This document shows positions 16,887 to 25,411 of a stretch of 64,000 bases of DNA, in pieces (the stretch's first letter is position 1; each line of letters starts with the position of its first letter). The stretch comes from Bradyrhizobium canariense (GTDB taxonomy: Bacteria; Pseudomonadota; Alphaproteobacteria; Rhizobiales; Xanthobacteraceae): contig NZ_JAFCKJ010000019.1 in NCBI RefSeq assembly GCF_018130465.1, forward strand, positions 59,831 to 123,830, written 5' to 3'. The notes under the pieces were generated by a model. It was not told the origin of the DNA, made no database searches, and was given only the letters and a program-made list of their open reading frames with translations. The position numbers and the translations under genes are program-made.

Positions 16887-18296
16887 TCATACAGCACGAT
16901 CCCTGAGATTGCTTGCCTGGGCGTCCCGTCGTTGACCGGTTTGCCCGGAGCGTTCAATCAGGCGTGCTGCGAGTTCGGCGCATTGGTTGCGGATGTCGGG
17001 AATTGCGATGATCTCCCAGAAGGCCGCCCGCGTCAGCGGCCCGATCGCGAACAGCCGTTGCGAGGAAGATCCGTTGCGAGCGACGATGGCGCAGTCCGTG
17101 CCGATTTCGATGCCGATATGTAAGGGATCGACGCGCGCGAGCCCCTGCTCCAGCAGGCTGCGCACGGCCGGGTTGCTGGACGTGGCGGGATCCTTGACGA
17201 GACCGGTGCAATCGACGATCGCGCCGACCCGAAGCTCCGACAGCTCGGTGCAGCCGCGTCTGCGAAAGCGAACCAGGGCCTCTCGCTCGTTCGGGGTGAC
17301 CGCGGAGAGCTTGCCCGGGATCACGACGACGCGCCGTGCAGCAATCGCCTCTCCGAGGCGATGCTCCACTTCCGGCGCCATGCGATGGCGGTGAACATCC
17401 CACCAGGCGCGGGCGTGCTCCAGAAAGCGTCGTTTGGAGGCGTCTGGAAGCTGAAGCCACAGCCGCTGCGTGAAGGGCCTCAGTCCATCGATCACGCTAC
17501 GCCAATCACCCCCACCTGCAATATGCGCTTCCGCGCGTTGACGGAACCAGCGCAACAGAACGGTGATGCTGGCCCCGAACGGAATCTCGCGCTCCTCAAT
17601 CCGCAAGGAATCGACCCGTCGATGGCCCTTCGCCAGCAGGCCGCGGCGCGACAGCGCGACAATCGGCCCTTGATGTCCGTTGCGGAGCAGGGAGAGGACA
17701 TAGTCGGCCATAGTGAGGCCGGAACCGAGGATCAGCACCGTCGCGAGCCTGTCGACACCGACCGCGGACAGCGAAGTCCAGGGATCGACCTGACAGTGAA
17801 AGTTGACGGCCGCGGCATCATGGCCGGTGGCGCAGATCGCCAAATCGCCAGTGAACCGCCGGCCGTCGTCCAACGTGGCCGCAACGCCGGCAGGACCTTC
17901 CTGGACCGAGACGCATTCGCCTTGCACGACGGCCAGGCGCGCCGCTCCGCCGTTCGACGTCAGGGACTCGATGAGGCCTGCGAGATAGTCGCCATAGATC
18001 TGACGCGGCACGAAGCAATAGGGATCCGGGCACATTGGACCGTCGGGGCGTGTACAAAGCCACCTCCAAAAATGTTCGGGCTCGTCCGGCAGTGCGCTCA
18101 TATTCCCAACCCGCACATTCAAGAGGTGCTCGGGATTGCCGGTGTGATAGGCGACACCGCGTCCGATCTCGGGCCGCCGCTCAATCAGGGTCACACTAAG
18201 GTCCGAGGCGGGGTCCTTCAGCAGTTGATAGGCCAGCAGAACGCCGCTGGCGCCCCCGCCGATGATGATCGCGTGTTGCCATGCGGGAGCGTTCAT
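16887..18296 (-). CDS. FAD/NAD(P)-binding protein (YdhS-like)
   Basis: 469 aa. Seen: N-terminal FAD dinucleotide motif IIIGGGASGVLLAYQLL (about 10-26), ERRPEIGRGVAYHT (about 39-52) and a second nucleotide motif ILGSGLTMADYV (about 199-210). This is the pattern of the FAD-NAD(P)-binding family (PF13454), including YdhS and hydroxyacyl-oxidising relatives of unknown substrate. Cytoplasmic. ATG 18296; about 100 bp separates its end from the small Cys-rich gene, so co-transcription is possible. It might belong to the oxidative cluster to its left, but nothing in sequence proves it. Confidence 0.85.
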   Translation of the reverse strand: MNAPAWQHAIIIGGGASGVLLAYQLLKDPASDLSVTLIERRPEIGRGVAYHTGNPEHLLNVRVGNMSALPDEPEHFWRWLCTRPDGPMCPDPYCFVPRQIYGDYLAGLIESLTSNGGAARLAVVQGECVSVQEGPAGVAATLDDGRRFTGDLAICATGHDAAAVNFHCQVDPWTSLSAVGVDRLATVLILGSGLTMADYVLSLLRNGHQGPIVALSRRGLLAKGHRRVDSLRIEEREIPFGASITVLLRWFRQRAEAHIAGGGDWRSVIDGLRPFTQRLWLQLPDASKRRFLEHARAWWDVHRHRMAPEVEHRLGEAIAARRVVVIPGKLSAVTPNEREALVRFRRRGCTELSELRVGAIVDCTGLVKDPATSSNPAVRSLLEQGLARVDPLHIGIEIGTDCAIVARNGSSSQRLFAIGPLTRAAFWEIIAIPDIRNQCAELAARLIERSGQTGQRRDAQASNLRDRAV

Positions 18297-18515
18297 GCGG
18301 CAGCCTCATGCGCCGGTGATCGACTGCAATGGCGCAAGCCTACCGTTGACGCGCAAATGCGTTGATCTTCAGATGAGAAATTCATGCCATTGGGAGCCTA
18401 TCCGAAGCGGTCACTTTCCACGAAGCGTATCGCGTACTTTCGTTTGCCGGACGCGAAGTTCCGTATTGTGTGAGCCGGCCTTGAGGGTTGTCGAGTTGCC
18501 TCTGCTATCCCGACG

Positions 18516-18885
18516 CTAGCCCAATTTAGCCCATCTCGGTTTGAAACGAGAGTCAGGAAGAGAGTGCCAAGCGCAACCGCGGCGGACGTTGAATCTGCCA
18601 ACAGGCGTATTGGGTGGCAAAAGATATGCGTTCGCTCCGGCCGCCAGAAGCGCGGCAAACATGTCGCCGCGCTTGAACTGTCTGCCCATCCATTCCATGT
18701 CGCGGGCGAGGAAACGCGGTTTGGTCATCTGAACTGGCGATACGTAGCGAAGGCATTCTTCAACGCAGCTTGGAATGAGCCCGGGATCGCGGCGCAGCCG
18801 CCGCAACTGATCCTCGCGTGAAAGTAACGCCAAAAGGCCGCCCGCGATGAGGTGGGTCGCAGTTTCCTGGCAGATAGCGGACGAC
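18516..18885 (-). pseudogene. Cytochrome P450 remnant
   Basis: The minus strand retains the middle of a bacterial P450: a degraded I-helix (QETATHLIAGG, where AGHETTTHL is usual), SREDQLRRLRRDP, the ExxR motif EECLRY, then KPRFLARDMEWMGRQFKRGD. After AALLAAGANA it continues into non-homologous sequence, with only RFNVRR as an echo. No start codon, N-terminal 230 or so residues, or heme Cys loop is present. It is a different subfamily from the two P450s at the left edge. Confidence 0.75.
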
Positions 18886-18972
18886 TCGGATTATCCCGGG
18901 AATGGCGAGAATGACAGCGCCTACATTGGCCGTATCTTTCAGGGCCTTCGATACGATTTGGAGCGATTGACC

Positions 18973-19405
18973 TCACGCGGCACTGCGGCGGGCCTTTGCC
19001 TTCGCCTTCGCCTTTGTCTTCTCTGGCGCCGCTGATGCCGGGGTGCGTCGAGCTCCGGGGCCGGGGTGGGTATGAACCTCCCTGGCCGAAAGCGGTTCGC
19101 CGCATTCGGAGCAAACCATGACCGGATTGAAGTCCTTGCCGCATTTGCGGTGTTGATGCAGCAAAGGTCGCCCGCGCACGTCGACCATATGAGTGTCGCC
19201 CCAGTGCACGATCGCCATCATGATCGGATAGAGATCAAGTCCCTTCTGGGTGAGGATGTATTCGTGCCGCTTGGACGAGTCCTGATAGGGGATACGACGC
19301 AGCATGCCCTGCCGGACCAGCTTCTTCAGCCGTTCGGCGAGCAGGTGGCGCGTGATTCCGAGCGAAGACTGAAACCCCTCGAAACGGCGTGTGCGCAGGA
19401 AGCAT
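18973..19405 (-). pseudogene. HxlR-family transcriptional regulator, 5' end missing
   Basis: The minus strand encodes the C-terminal two thirds of an HxlR/DUF24 winged-helix regulator: ECFLRTRRFEGFQ, SLGITRHLLAERLKKLV, RRIPYQDSSKRHEY and a C-terminal CSECGEPL zinc-ribbon-like segment with a Lys/Ala-rich tail, ending with stop at 18973. The first 35-40 residues, including the start and first helix, are absent. Upstream, the sequence passes straight into an SDR gene on the opposite strand. No native promoter can exist, so the gene is probably dead. Confidence 0.78.
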
Positions 19406-20019
19406 TCACGCCGCTCGTCAAGGAGATCGAGAACGCCGGCGGCGAAATTCACGCGCGCACACTCGACGCGCGCAAGGAAGACCAGGTCATCTCGTTTCTC
19501 GGCGACGCCGACAAGCACGCCCCGCTCGAGGTCTGCATCTTCAACGTCGGCGCCAACGTCAACTTTCCGATTCTGGACACGACCGAGCGGGTGTTCCGCA
19601 AGGTCTGGGAAATGGCTTGCTATTCCGGCTTTCTCGCCGGCCGCGAGGCCGCGCGCCTGATGCTGCCCCGCGGCCAGGGCAATATCTTCTTCACCGGTGC
19701 GACGGCGAGCTTGCGCGGCGGGAGCGGCTATGCGGCCTTTGCCAGCGCCAAGTTCGGCCTGCGGGCGGTCGCGCAAGCCGCGGCGCGCGAATTGGGCCCG
19801 AAGAACATCCACGTGGCGCATCTGATCATCGATTCCGGCGTCGACACGGAATGGGTACGGCAGCGGCGGATCGAGGCGCTGGGTCCGAACGCGCTGGATG
19901 ATCCCGACCTCCTGATGCCGCCATCGTCGGTCGCGGAATCCTACTGGCTGCTCTATCAGCAGCCCAGGAGTGCCTGGACCTTCGAGCTGGAGATTCGTCC
20001 CTTCGGCGAGAAATGGTAG
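19398..20019 (+). pseudogene. SDR-family oxidoreductase, 5' end missing
   Basis: About 205 residues of an SDR from QEAFTPLVKEIENAGG through NVGANVNFP, MACYSGFLAGREAARL, the catalytic region ATASLRGGSGYAAFASAKFG (Tyr and Lys present) to the natural end FGEKW. The N-terminal Rossmann motif (first 25-30 residues) is missing. At about 19400 the sequence turns into the antisense of the HxlR gene. An in-frame reading from a GTG at 19066 gives 317 aa, but its first third is only reverse-complement HxlR sequence. Without the cofactor motif an active enzyme is unlikely. Confidence 0.8.
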
Positions 20020-20052
20020 CGGAGCCGCTCACGATCGGCCGTTTGCAACAGT

Positions 20053-20952
20053 TCAGAATGAATTGCCGAAGCGGTGTTCTGGAAGCCCCTGTGCAATCCC
20101 ATCAATGGCCAGAACATGACCCGCCTGGGGTTCGAGGCTCAATTGGCCGCGATCCAGAAACTTTCTCGCCGTCGTCACGAACAGGGTCTTCAGATCGGCT
20201 CCTCCGAAGCACACGCAGGTCGGATTGGTCGCGGGCACTGGAATGACGGTGTCGATCCGGCCGTCCGGTCGATAGCGTATCACCCGGCCGCCGGAGAAGA
20301 ATGCGGTCCACAGTCCGCCGGCGACGTCGATACACGCGCCGTCAGGCCTCTCCCCGGAGGCGCTGTAGTCCGCGAACAGCCGTCTGTTGCGGATTACGCC
20401 GTCATCGAGATCGAAGTCGAACTGCCAAGTGCGGTATCGCCTCGTATCCGTGAAATAGAGCGTGCGATTGTCGGGTGAGAACGCTAGCCCATTCGTCACG
20501 ATGACATCGCCGAACATGTGCGCCGTCCGGCCGTCCGCGTCCACGCGATACAACGACCCGTTCGGCCGATGCAGCTGGTTGTCCATGGTGCCGATCCATA
20601 GCCGGCCCCGCGCGTCGACGCGCCCGTCGTTAAGGCGGTTGTCGGGGCCGCTTTCGACCTCACAGAGCTGGCTTGCAGCACCATCGCCGGACGAGCGGCG
20701 ATAAAGGCGCAGATCCTGCGCGAGCAGGTGGGAGCCATCCGTCGTCAAGGCCTGACTGCCGAGGAAGTTGCACGCGTAGGGAAAGACCTGATGAGCGCCG
20801 GTCGCCGGATCGAAGGATTGATGCAGCCGCCGGTCGATGTCGACCCACCACAGCTTGCGGGAGCGGTCGCACCACAACGGCGTCTCGCCGAGGATGTCGG
20901 CCGTGGCCACGGCCGTCTCGACCCGATGCGCGGGGATCATGTCGGGCGTCAT
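20053..20952 (-). CDS. SMP-30/gluconolactonase-family protein
   Basis: About 299 aa. Six-bladed propeller family motifs: GETPLWCDRSRKLWWVDI, NDGRVDARGRLWIGTM, TNGLAFSPDNRTLYFTDT and the late blade RPDGACIDVAGGLW. The metal-site acids (E near 18, N, D) appear conserved. Members hydrolyse sugar lactones or related cyclic esters. Start: ATG 20952 or the in-frame ATG 20940; the frame further upstream would run into the GntR gene and is rejected. It lies 58 bp after the GntR gene on the same strand, likely one operon; it converges with the SDR remnant. Confidence 0.88.
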   Translation of the reverse strand: MTPDMIPAHRVETAVATADILGETPLWCDRSRKLWWVDIDRRLHQSFDPATGAHQVFPYACNFLGSQALTTDGSHLLAQDLRLYRRSSGDGAASQLCEVESGPDNRLNDGRVDARGRLWIGTMDNQLHRPNGSLYRVDADGRTAHMFGDVIVTNGLAFSPDNRTLYFTDTRRYRTWQFDFDLDDGVIRNRRLFADYSASGERPDGACIDVAGGLWTAFFSGGRVIRYRPDGRIDTVIPVPATNPTCVCFGGADLKTLFVTTARKFLDRGQLSLEPQAGHVLAIDGIAQGLPEHRFGNSF

Positions 20953-21010
20953 CTCAAGATCCGATTCCGGCCACGAACGTTGTTTCCGAAAGACGTCAGG
21001 CTGCGGGCGA

Positions 21011-21670
21011 TCAGCCCTCGTTCCAGGAGGCGAGGGCGTGCGCGACGCAGCCGTTGATGTGATCGGTGAGTACGGCTCTGGCACTTTTGATATCGCGCTT
21101 GAGGGCACATTCCAGCAGCGCCTTGTGCTGATTGATCGTCTCCGCGCCGCGGTAGCGCAGCGCATAGCGGAAATATTTGTCGAACACGACCGCGTGGGTC
21201 TGCATCAGCTCGCGCGAACCGCAACTCGAGATGAGCGCCTGGTGGAATTCGCCGTCGTAGCGTTTGCGCAGCTCGGGATCGTCGCCTTCGCTGAGGACGG
21301 TGCGTTCGGTCGCCGCCAGCTTGTGATGCGCCGACACCACGCGGCCTTCCCACTCCACGTCGCCGGCGCGGAATGACTCGGCCATCGCATGATGCTCCAG
21401 CAGGATACGCAGACCGGCGAGCTCGCGCAGGTTCTGGATGGATATCGGCGCCACTTCGAAGCCACGCTGACCTTCGGCAACCACAAAACCCTCGGACGTC
21501 AGACGATTGAGGATCTCGCGCAGCGTGGAGATGCTGACGCCGTAGTCTTCCTTCATTGCATCGAGCTTGAGCCGCACGGAGGGCGTCAGCACGCCGAAAA
21601 TGATGTCGGATCGAATCCGCTGATAACCGCTGTCGCCCGCCGACAAGGGGCGCCCCTCGAGTGACGTCAT
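21011..21670 (-). CDS. GntR-family regulator (FadR/FCD subfamily)
   Basis: 219 aa. N-terminal winged helix (about 12-75: YQRIRSDIIFG, LKEDYGVS-like, STLREILNRLTSEG) and a C-terminal all-helical FCD ligand domain (about 85-215) with the acid/His metal-type residues (the DGEFHQAL segment). FCD regulators commonly sense organic acids and repress a divergent operon. Here it diverges from the TRAP transporter gene at 21898, with a 227-bp AT-rich gap that holds a palindrome. ATG 21670 was chosen because the domain begins there; the frame is open further upstream. Confidence 0.92.
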   Translation of the reverse strand: MTSLEGRPLSAGDSGYQRIRSDIIFGVLTPSVRLKLDAMKEDYGVSISTLREILNRLTSEGFVVAEGQRGFEVAPISIQNLRELAGLRILLEHHAMAESFRAGDVEWEGRVVSAHHKLAATERTVLSEGDDPELRKRYDGEFHQALISSCGSRELMQTHAVVFDKYFRYALRYRGAETINQHKALLECALKRDIKSARAVLTDHINGCVAHALASWNEG

Positions 21671-21762
21671 GCTCTCCGATCCCGCAAAATGCGCGCAACA
21701 CCCTGTGACGGGCGGCCGAACCATCAATGTTACCAGCAATATAGCAGATACCGATGATCGTA

Positions 21763-21778
21763 GATATTCGAAAATCTC
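21763..21778 (+). promoter_or_regulatory. Candidate GntR operator between regulator and TRAP genes
   Basis: AGATATTCGAAAATCT: a palindrome with 14 of 16 positions symmetrical about TTCGAA, in the AT-rich divergent gap. It is placed to control both promoters. Assignment to the adjacent FCD-GntR protein is inference. Confidence 0.4.
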
Positions 21779-21897
21779 ATATGAATTGTGATTTATCATT
21801 TGACCGAGAAATATAGTTATGTTTTTTGATTGGACTGAGGGTGCAGAAAAGAATGGCCAAAGCCGCCGTCGTGCCCCGATCGAACAGGGAGGTAAAA

Positions 21898-22914
21898 ATG
21901 AGCTTGTTGGTACGGGCGCTGTCTGCGACGGCGATCTGCGTGGCACTGACGTTTGGCGCATCCGCTCAGGAGATTCAGGAGCGGACGATCAGGTGGGGAC
22001 ATCTGAACAACACCGATCATCCCGTCAGCGCGGGGGTGCAGAAATTTGCGGAGATCCTGCTGGCGAAGAGCGGGGGCAAGATGAAGATTCGCGAGTTCGC
22101 GGCCTCGCAACTCGGCAACGAACTGCAGCAGCAATCGGCGCTGCGCGGCGGCACGCAGGAAATGCTGTCGGCCTCCACGACGTCACTTGCCACCGTCGTT
22201 CCGGAATTCGGTCTGATCGATTTCCCGTTCCTGTTCAACACGACCGAGCAGGCCGATGCTCTCGCGACCGGCAAATTCGGCAAGGCGATGATGGATACGC
22301 TGCCGTCGAAGGGGCTGATTGGCCTCGGATATTGGGGCCTGGGCTTCCGCAACGTCACGAACAGCACCCGCCCGATCACCAAGCTTGAGGACTTCAGCGG
22401 CCTCAAGCTTCGTGTGATTCCGAATCCGGTCTATCTCGAAAGCTTCAGTGCCTTTAAGGCAAATCCGGTCCCGATGGCTTTCGGTGAGCTGTATTCGGCG
22501 CTCGAGACCCGCACCGTCGACGGCCAGGAGAATCCCTACACGGTCATTCTCTCGAACAAATTCTACGAAGTGCAGAAGTACGTTTCCGCCACCAATCACA
22601 CTTTCACCCTGAACATCATCCTGGTGAGCAAGGCCTTCTGGGACAAGCTGTCGCCGACCGAGCAGGGCCTGATGCGCGAAGCCTATGAAGAAAGCCGCGG
22701 CTATCAGAAGGAGCAGACCCGCCTTCAGACCGAAAAGGCTCTGACGGAGCTGCAGGCCAAGGGCATGCAGTACAACGCGATCGCTCCCGAAGAAACGGAG
22801 CGCATGCGGAAGGCAGCGCAGCCGGTCGCGGACAAGACGTCGGCCAGCCTTCGTCCCGAGACGGTGAAGCTCTTCAACGAAGAGGTCGAGCGCATCCGCA
22901 AGGACGTGAAGTAG
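21898..22914 (+). CDS. dctP: TRAP transporter substrate-binding protein (DctP family)
   Basis: 338 aa. ATG 21898 with a strong AGGGAGG site. Signal peptide about 1-24 ending in GASA. DctP-family hallmarks: periplasmic binding fold, the Arg region KLRVIPNPVYLESF, and TVDGQENPYTVILSNKFYEV, the usual Q/N-P ligand segment. It captures a carboxylate in the periplasm and passes it to the DctQ/DctM permease encoded just downstream. A 12-bp hairpin lies between dctP and dctQ. Substrate: probably the acid used by the enzymes of this locus. Confidence 0.93.
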   Translation: MSLLVRALSATAICVALTFGASAQEIQERTIRWGHLNNTDHPVSAGVQKFAEILLAKSGGKMKIREFAASQLGNELQQQSALRGGTQEMLSASTTSLATVVPEFGLIDFPFLFNTTEQADALATGKFGKAMMDTLPSKGLIGLGYWGLGFRNVTNSTRPITKLEDFSGLKLRVIPNPVYLESFSAFKANPVPMAFGELYSALETRTVDGQENPYTVILSNKFYEVQKYVSATNHTFTLNIILVSKAFWDKLSPTEQGLMREAYEESRGYQKEQTRLQTEKALTELQAKGMQYNAIAPEETERMRKAAQPVADKTSASLRPETVKLFNEEVERIRKDVK

Positions 22915-22937
22915 TCGACTTCTGCTGTCACGCAGGA

Positions 22938-22966
22938 GGCGGAGCCGGCCAGTAGCCGGCTCCGCC
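22938..22966 (+). terminator. Intercistronic hairpin between dctP and dctQ
   Basis: Perfect 12-bp stem GGCGGAGCCGGC / GCCGGCTCCGCC with loop CAGTA, followed by CCTCATTT, without a real T-run. Such hairpins after binding-protein genes usually stabilise the upstream message or attenuate the permease genes, giving excess binding protein. Confidence 0.6.
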
Positions 22967-22989
22967 CCTCATTTGCCCGGACGTCACGC

Positions 22990-23499
22990 ATGGCGCGAGT
23001 TCTCGACCTTTATTGCACCTTCCTGAAGGCCGTCATTGCCGCGTGCCTCGCGGTCATGGTGGTCCTGGTCTTCGGCAATGTCGTCCTGCGTTACGGCTTC
23101 AACTCCGGAATCACGATTTCCGAAGAGTTGTCGCGCTGGCTGCTGGTCTGGTTGACCTTCCTGGGCGCAATCGTCGCGCTTCGCGAGCACGCCCATCTTG
23201 GCGTCGACAGCCTCGTCCGGATGCTGCCGGCCTCTGGCAAGCGCATATGCTTCGTTATCAACTATTGCCTGATGCTGTTTGCCGACTGGCTGCTGCTGTC
23301 GGGAAGCTGGCGCCAGACCATCATCAACATTGACGATCGCGCTCCGGCGACCGGTCTCTCGATGGCCATCTTTTACGCGGTCGGCGTGATCTTCGGCGCG
23401 TCTGCCGCAGTCATCCTTCTCTACGACCTCGTCCGCGTGCTCACTGGACAGGCGAGCGAATCCGACATGGTGGCCGTCAAGGAATCGGAAGAGCACTGA
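22990..23499 (+). CDS. dctQ: TRAP transporter small permease (DctQ)
   Basis: 169 aa with four predicted membrane helices (about 13-33, 47-65, 87-106, 127-147), including the family segment SEELSRWLLVWLTFLGA. DctQ helps assemble the binding protein-permease complex with DctM. It starts 75 bp after dctP and is followed by dctM after 58 bp. Confidence 0.92.
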   Translation: MARVLDLYCTFLKAVIAACLAVMVVLVFGNVVLRYGFNSGITISEELSRWLLVWLTFLGAIVALREHAHLGVDSLVRMLPASGKRICFVINYCLMLFADWLLLSGSWRQTIINIDDRAPATGLSMAIFYAVGVIFGASAAVILLYDLVRVLTGQASESDMVAVKESEEH

Positions 23500-23557
23500 T
23501 GTCTCATCGAACCGTGCTAGGCGGCGTCCACATCCAGCAGTCCACCGGGATCACGCC

Positions 23558-24838
23558 ATGACGATTGCCGTCTTCACCTTCTCGCTGCTCGGCGCCATGG
23601 CGCTAGGCATGCCGATCGCCTTTGCACTGATCGTCTGCGGCGTGGCCCTGATGAGCACGATCGACATGTTCGACGCCCAGATCGTGGCGCAGAACGTCAT
23701 CAACGGCGCGGACAGCTTTCCGCTGATGGCCATTCCCTTCTTCATGCTCGCCGGCGAGGTCATGAACAAGGGCGGTCTGGCCAAGCGAATCGTCAACGTT
23801 GCACTCGTCGCAGTCGGACATTTTCGCGGCGGACTGGGTTACGTCACGATCCTCGCGTCCTGCATCCTTGCGTCGCTCTCGGGCTCTGCGGCCGCCGATG
23901 CCGCGGCGTTGGCTGCCCTGCTGGTGCCGATGATGGTGGCGGCCGGCCACAAGAAGTCCTATGCGGCGGGTCTGGTGGCGGCCGGCGGCATCATCGCGCC
24001 TGTCATTCCGCCCAGCATCGGGTTCGTCATCTTCGGTGTCGCCGCGGGCGTGTCGATCTCCAAGCTGTTTCTGGCCGGGATCGTCCCCGGGCTGCTGCTC
24101 GGGGCAGGGCTCTGCCTGGCCTGGTGGTGGGTGGTGCGCCAGGAGAACCTGACGCCCCCGCCAAGAGCATCGCTCTCGGAAATGGTGAAAGCGGTGGTCG
24201 ACGGCTTCTGGGCGCTGATGCTGCCGGTCATCATCGTGGTCGGCCTGCGCTTCGGCATCTTCACGCCGACGGAAGCCGCAGTGGTCGTCGCCGTCTATTC
24301 GCTGTTCGTCGCGACCTGCATCTATCGGGAATTGAAGCTGTCGCAGCTTTATGAGGTATTCGTCTCCTCGGCCCTGACGACGAGCATCGTGATGTTCCTC
24401 GTGGCAGCGGCGCTGGTGTCGTCCTGGCTCATCACCGTGTCCGAGATCTCGGCACAGATCGTCACCCTGCTGAAGCCTTTCATGGGCAACAACACGCTCC
24501 TGATGCTGGCGATCATGGTCGTGGTGGTGATCGTGGGAACGGCCCTCGACATGACGCCGACCATCCTCATCCTCACGCCGATCCTGATGCCGATCGTCAA
24601 GGCGGCGGGCATCGATCCCGTTTACTTTGGCGTCCTCTTCATCATCAACAACGCGATCGGCCTGATCACGCCGCCGGTTGGCATCGTGCTGAATGTGGTC
24701 TGCGGTGTCTCCAGGATCAGCATGGAGGACATCATCAAGGGCGTCTGGCCCTTCTTGATTGCACAACTCGTGGTCCTGTTCCTGATGGTTCTGTTCCCGG
24801 GGCTCGTCACCGTCCCCGCCAAATGGTTTGCCGGCTAG
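23558..24838 (+). CDS. dctM: TRAP transporter large permease (DctM)
   Basis: 426 aa of about 12 hydrophobic helices. DctM motifs: PLMAIPFFMLAGEVMNKGG, SGSAAADAAAL, GGIIAPVIPPSIGFVIFG and the C-terminal LITPPVGIVLNV. It forms the Na+- or H+-driven transport channel. Third gene of the TRAP operon; a divergent rhizobial repeat and then aroQ follow. Confidence 0.95.
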   Translation: MTIAVFTFSLLGAMALGMPIAFALIVCGVALMSTIDMFDAQIVAQNVINGADSFPLMAIPFFMLAGEVMNKGGLAKRIVNVALVAVGHFRGGLGYVTILASCILASLSGSAAADAAALAALLVPMMVAAGHKKSYAAGLVAAGGIIAPVIPPSIGFVIFGVAAGVSISKLFLAGIVPGLLLGAGLCLAWWWVVRQENLTPPPRASLSEMVKAVVDGFWALMLPVIIVVGLRFGIFTPTEAAVVVAVYSLFVATCIYRELKLSQLYEVFVSSALTTSIVMFLVAAALVSSWLITVSEISAQIVTLLKPFMGNNTLLMLAIMVVVVIVGTALDMTPTILILTPILMPIVKAAGIDPVYFGVLFIINNAIGLITPPVGIVLNVVCGVSRISMEDIIKGVWPFLIAQLVVLFLMVLFPGLVTVPAKWFAG

Positions 24839-24880
24839 AGCATGATCCGGAAGCGCGAAGCGGTTCTCGGAAAGATCGTC
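24838..24880 (+). repeat. Divergent copy of a dispersed rhizobial palindrome
   Basis: AGAGCATGATCCGGAAGCG through CGGTTCTCGGAAAGATCGTC resembles the AGCATGATCCGGAAAAGTGG...CCGGTTTTCCG...GATCATGCT element common in Rhizobiales intergenic regions (recollection). Imperfect inverted symmetry is visible (GATCCGGAA versus the later GGAAAGATC). It lies in the 64-bp gap between dctM and aroQ. Confidence 0.5.
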
Positions 24881-24902
24881 AATTCAGGATAAGGAGGGCG
24901 TA

Positions 24903-25397
24903 ATGGCCGCAAGGATCATGATCCTCAACGGACCCAATCTCAATTTCCTCGGCATTCGCGAGCCCCACATCTACGGCTCGACGACGCTCGAGCAGATCCA
25001 GGCGAGCTGCCAGGCGCTGGCCGATCAGCTCGGAGTTTCGATGTCGTTCCATCAAACGAACATGGAGGGCGAACTCGTCAGCCTGATCCAGTCCGCCCAT
25101 GGCAACGCGGACGCCATCATCATGAATCCCGCGGCCTATTCATTCACCTCGATCGCGCTGATCGATGCGCTGAAGATTTTCGAGGGTGTGAAGATCGAGG
25201 TGCATATCTCGAACATCCACGCGCGGGACGAGCTGCACCGCCACTCGATCACGTCGAGTGCCTGCACGGCGGTCATTTGCGGTCTGGGTCCATATGGCTA
25301 TCTCGCCGCGATGCTCGCGGCCGTCCAACGGCTAGGGCAATTGCCTGAGACCATTGCACCGGCTCTGCGCGGGCTTGCAGCCGGCGGCAAGGCGTAA
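24903..25397 (+). CDS. aroQ: 3-dehydroquinate dehydratase, type II
   Basis: 164 aa, usual length about 150. Seen: NGPNLNFLGIREPHIYG with Arg19 and catalytic Tyr24 region, NPAAYSFTSIAL (76-86) and HISNIHARDELHRHS with catalytic His101. The enzyme dehydrates 3-dehydroquinate to 3-dehydroshikimate; type II enzymes work in both biosynthesis and quinate catabolism. AAGGAGGG precedes ATG 24903. Placement behind a TRAP transporter and before a flavoprotein and TIM-barrel protein indicates a catabolic rather than biosynthetic copy (inference). Confidence 0.95.
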   Translation: MAARIMILNGPNLNFLGIREPHIYGSTTLEQIQASCQALADQLGVSMSFHQTNMEGELVSLIQSAHGNADAIIMNPAAYSFTSIALIDALKIFEGVKIEVHISNIHARDELHRHSITSSACTAVICGLGPYGYLAAMLAAVQRLGQLPETIAPALRGLAAGGKA

Positions 25398-25411
25398 GCA
25401 TGGAGGGCGGG

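Noticed and set aside
19066-20019. A single 317-aa SDR gene starting at GTG 19066
   Set aside because: Its first 110 residues are only the reverse complement of the HxlR coding sequence; real SDR homology starts at about 19398.
20953-21165. N-terminal extension of the SMP-30 protein to 21165
   Set aside because: It would overlap the GntR gene and has no family similarity; the domain begins at the ATG 20952/20940.
21671-21961. Longer GntR protein starting at 21961
   Set aside because: The extra 97 residues are encoded by the AT-rich divergent promoter region and overlap the dctP start.
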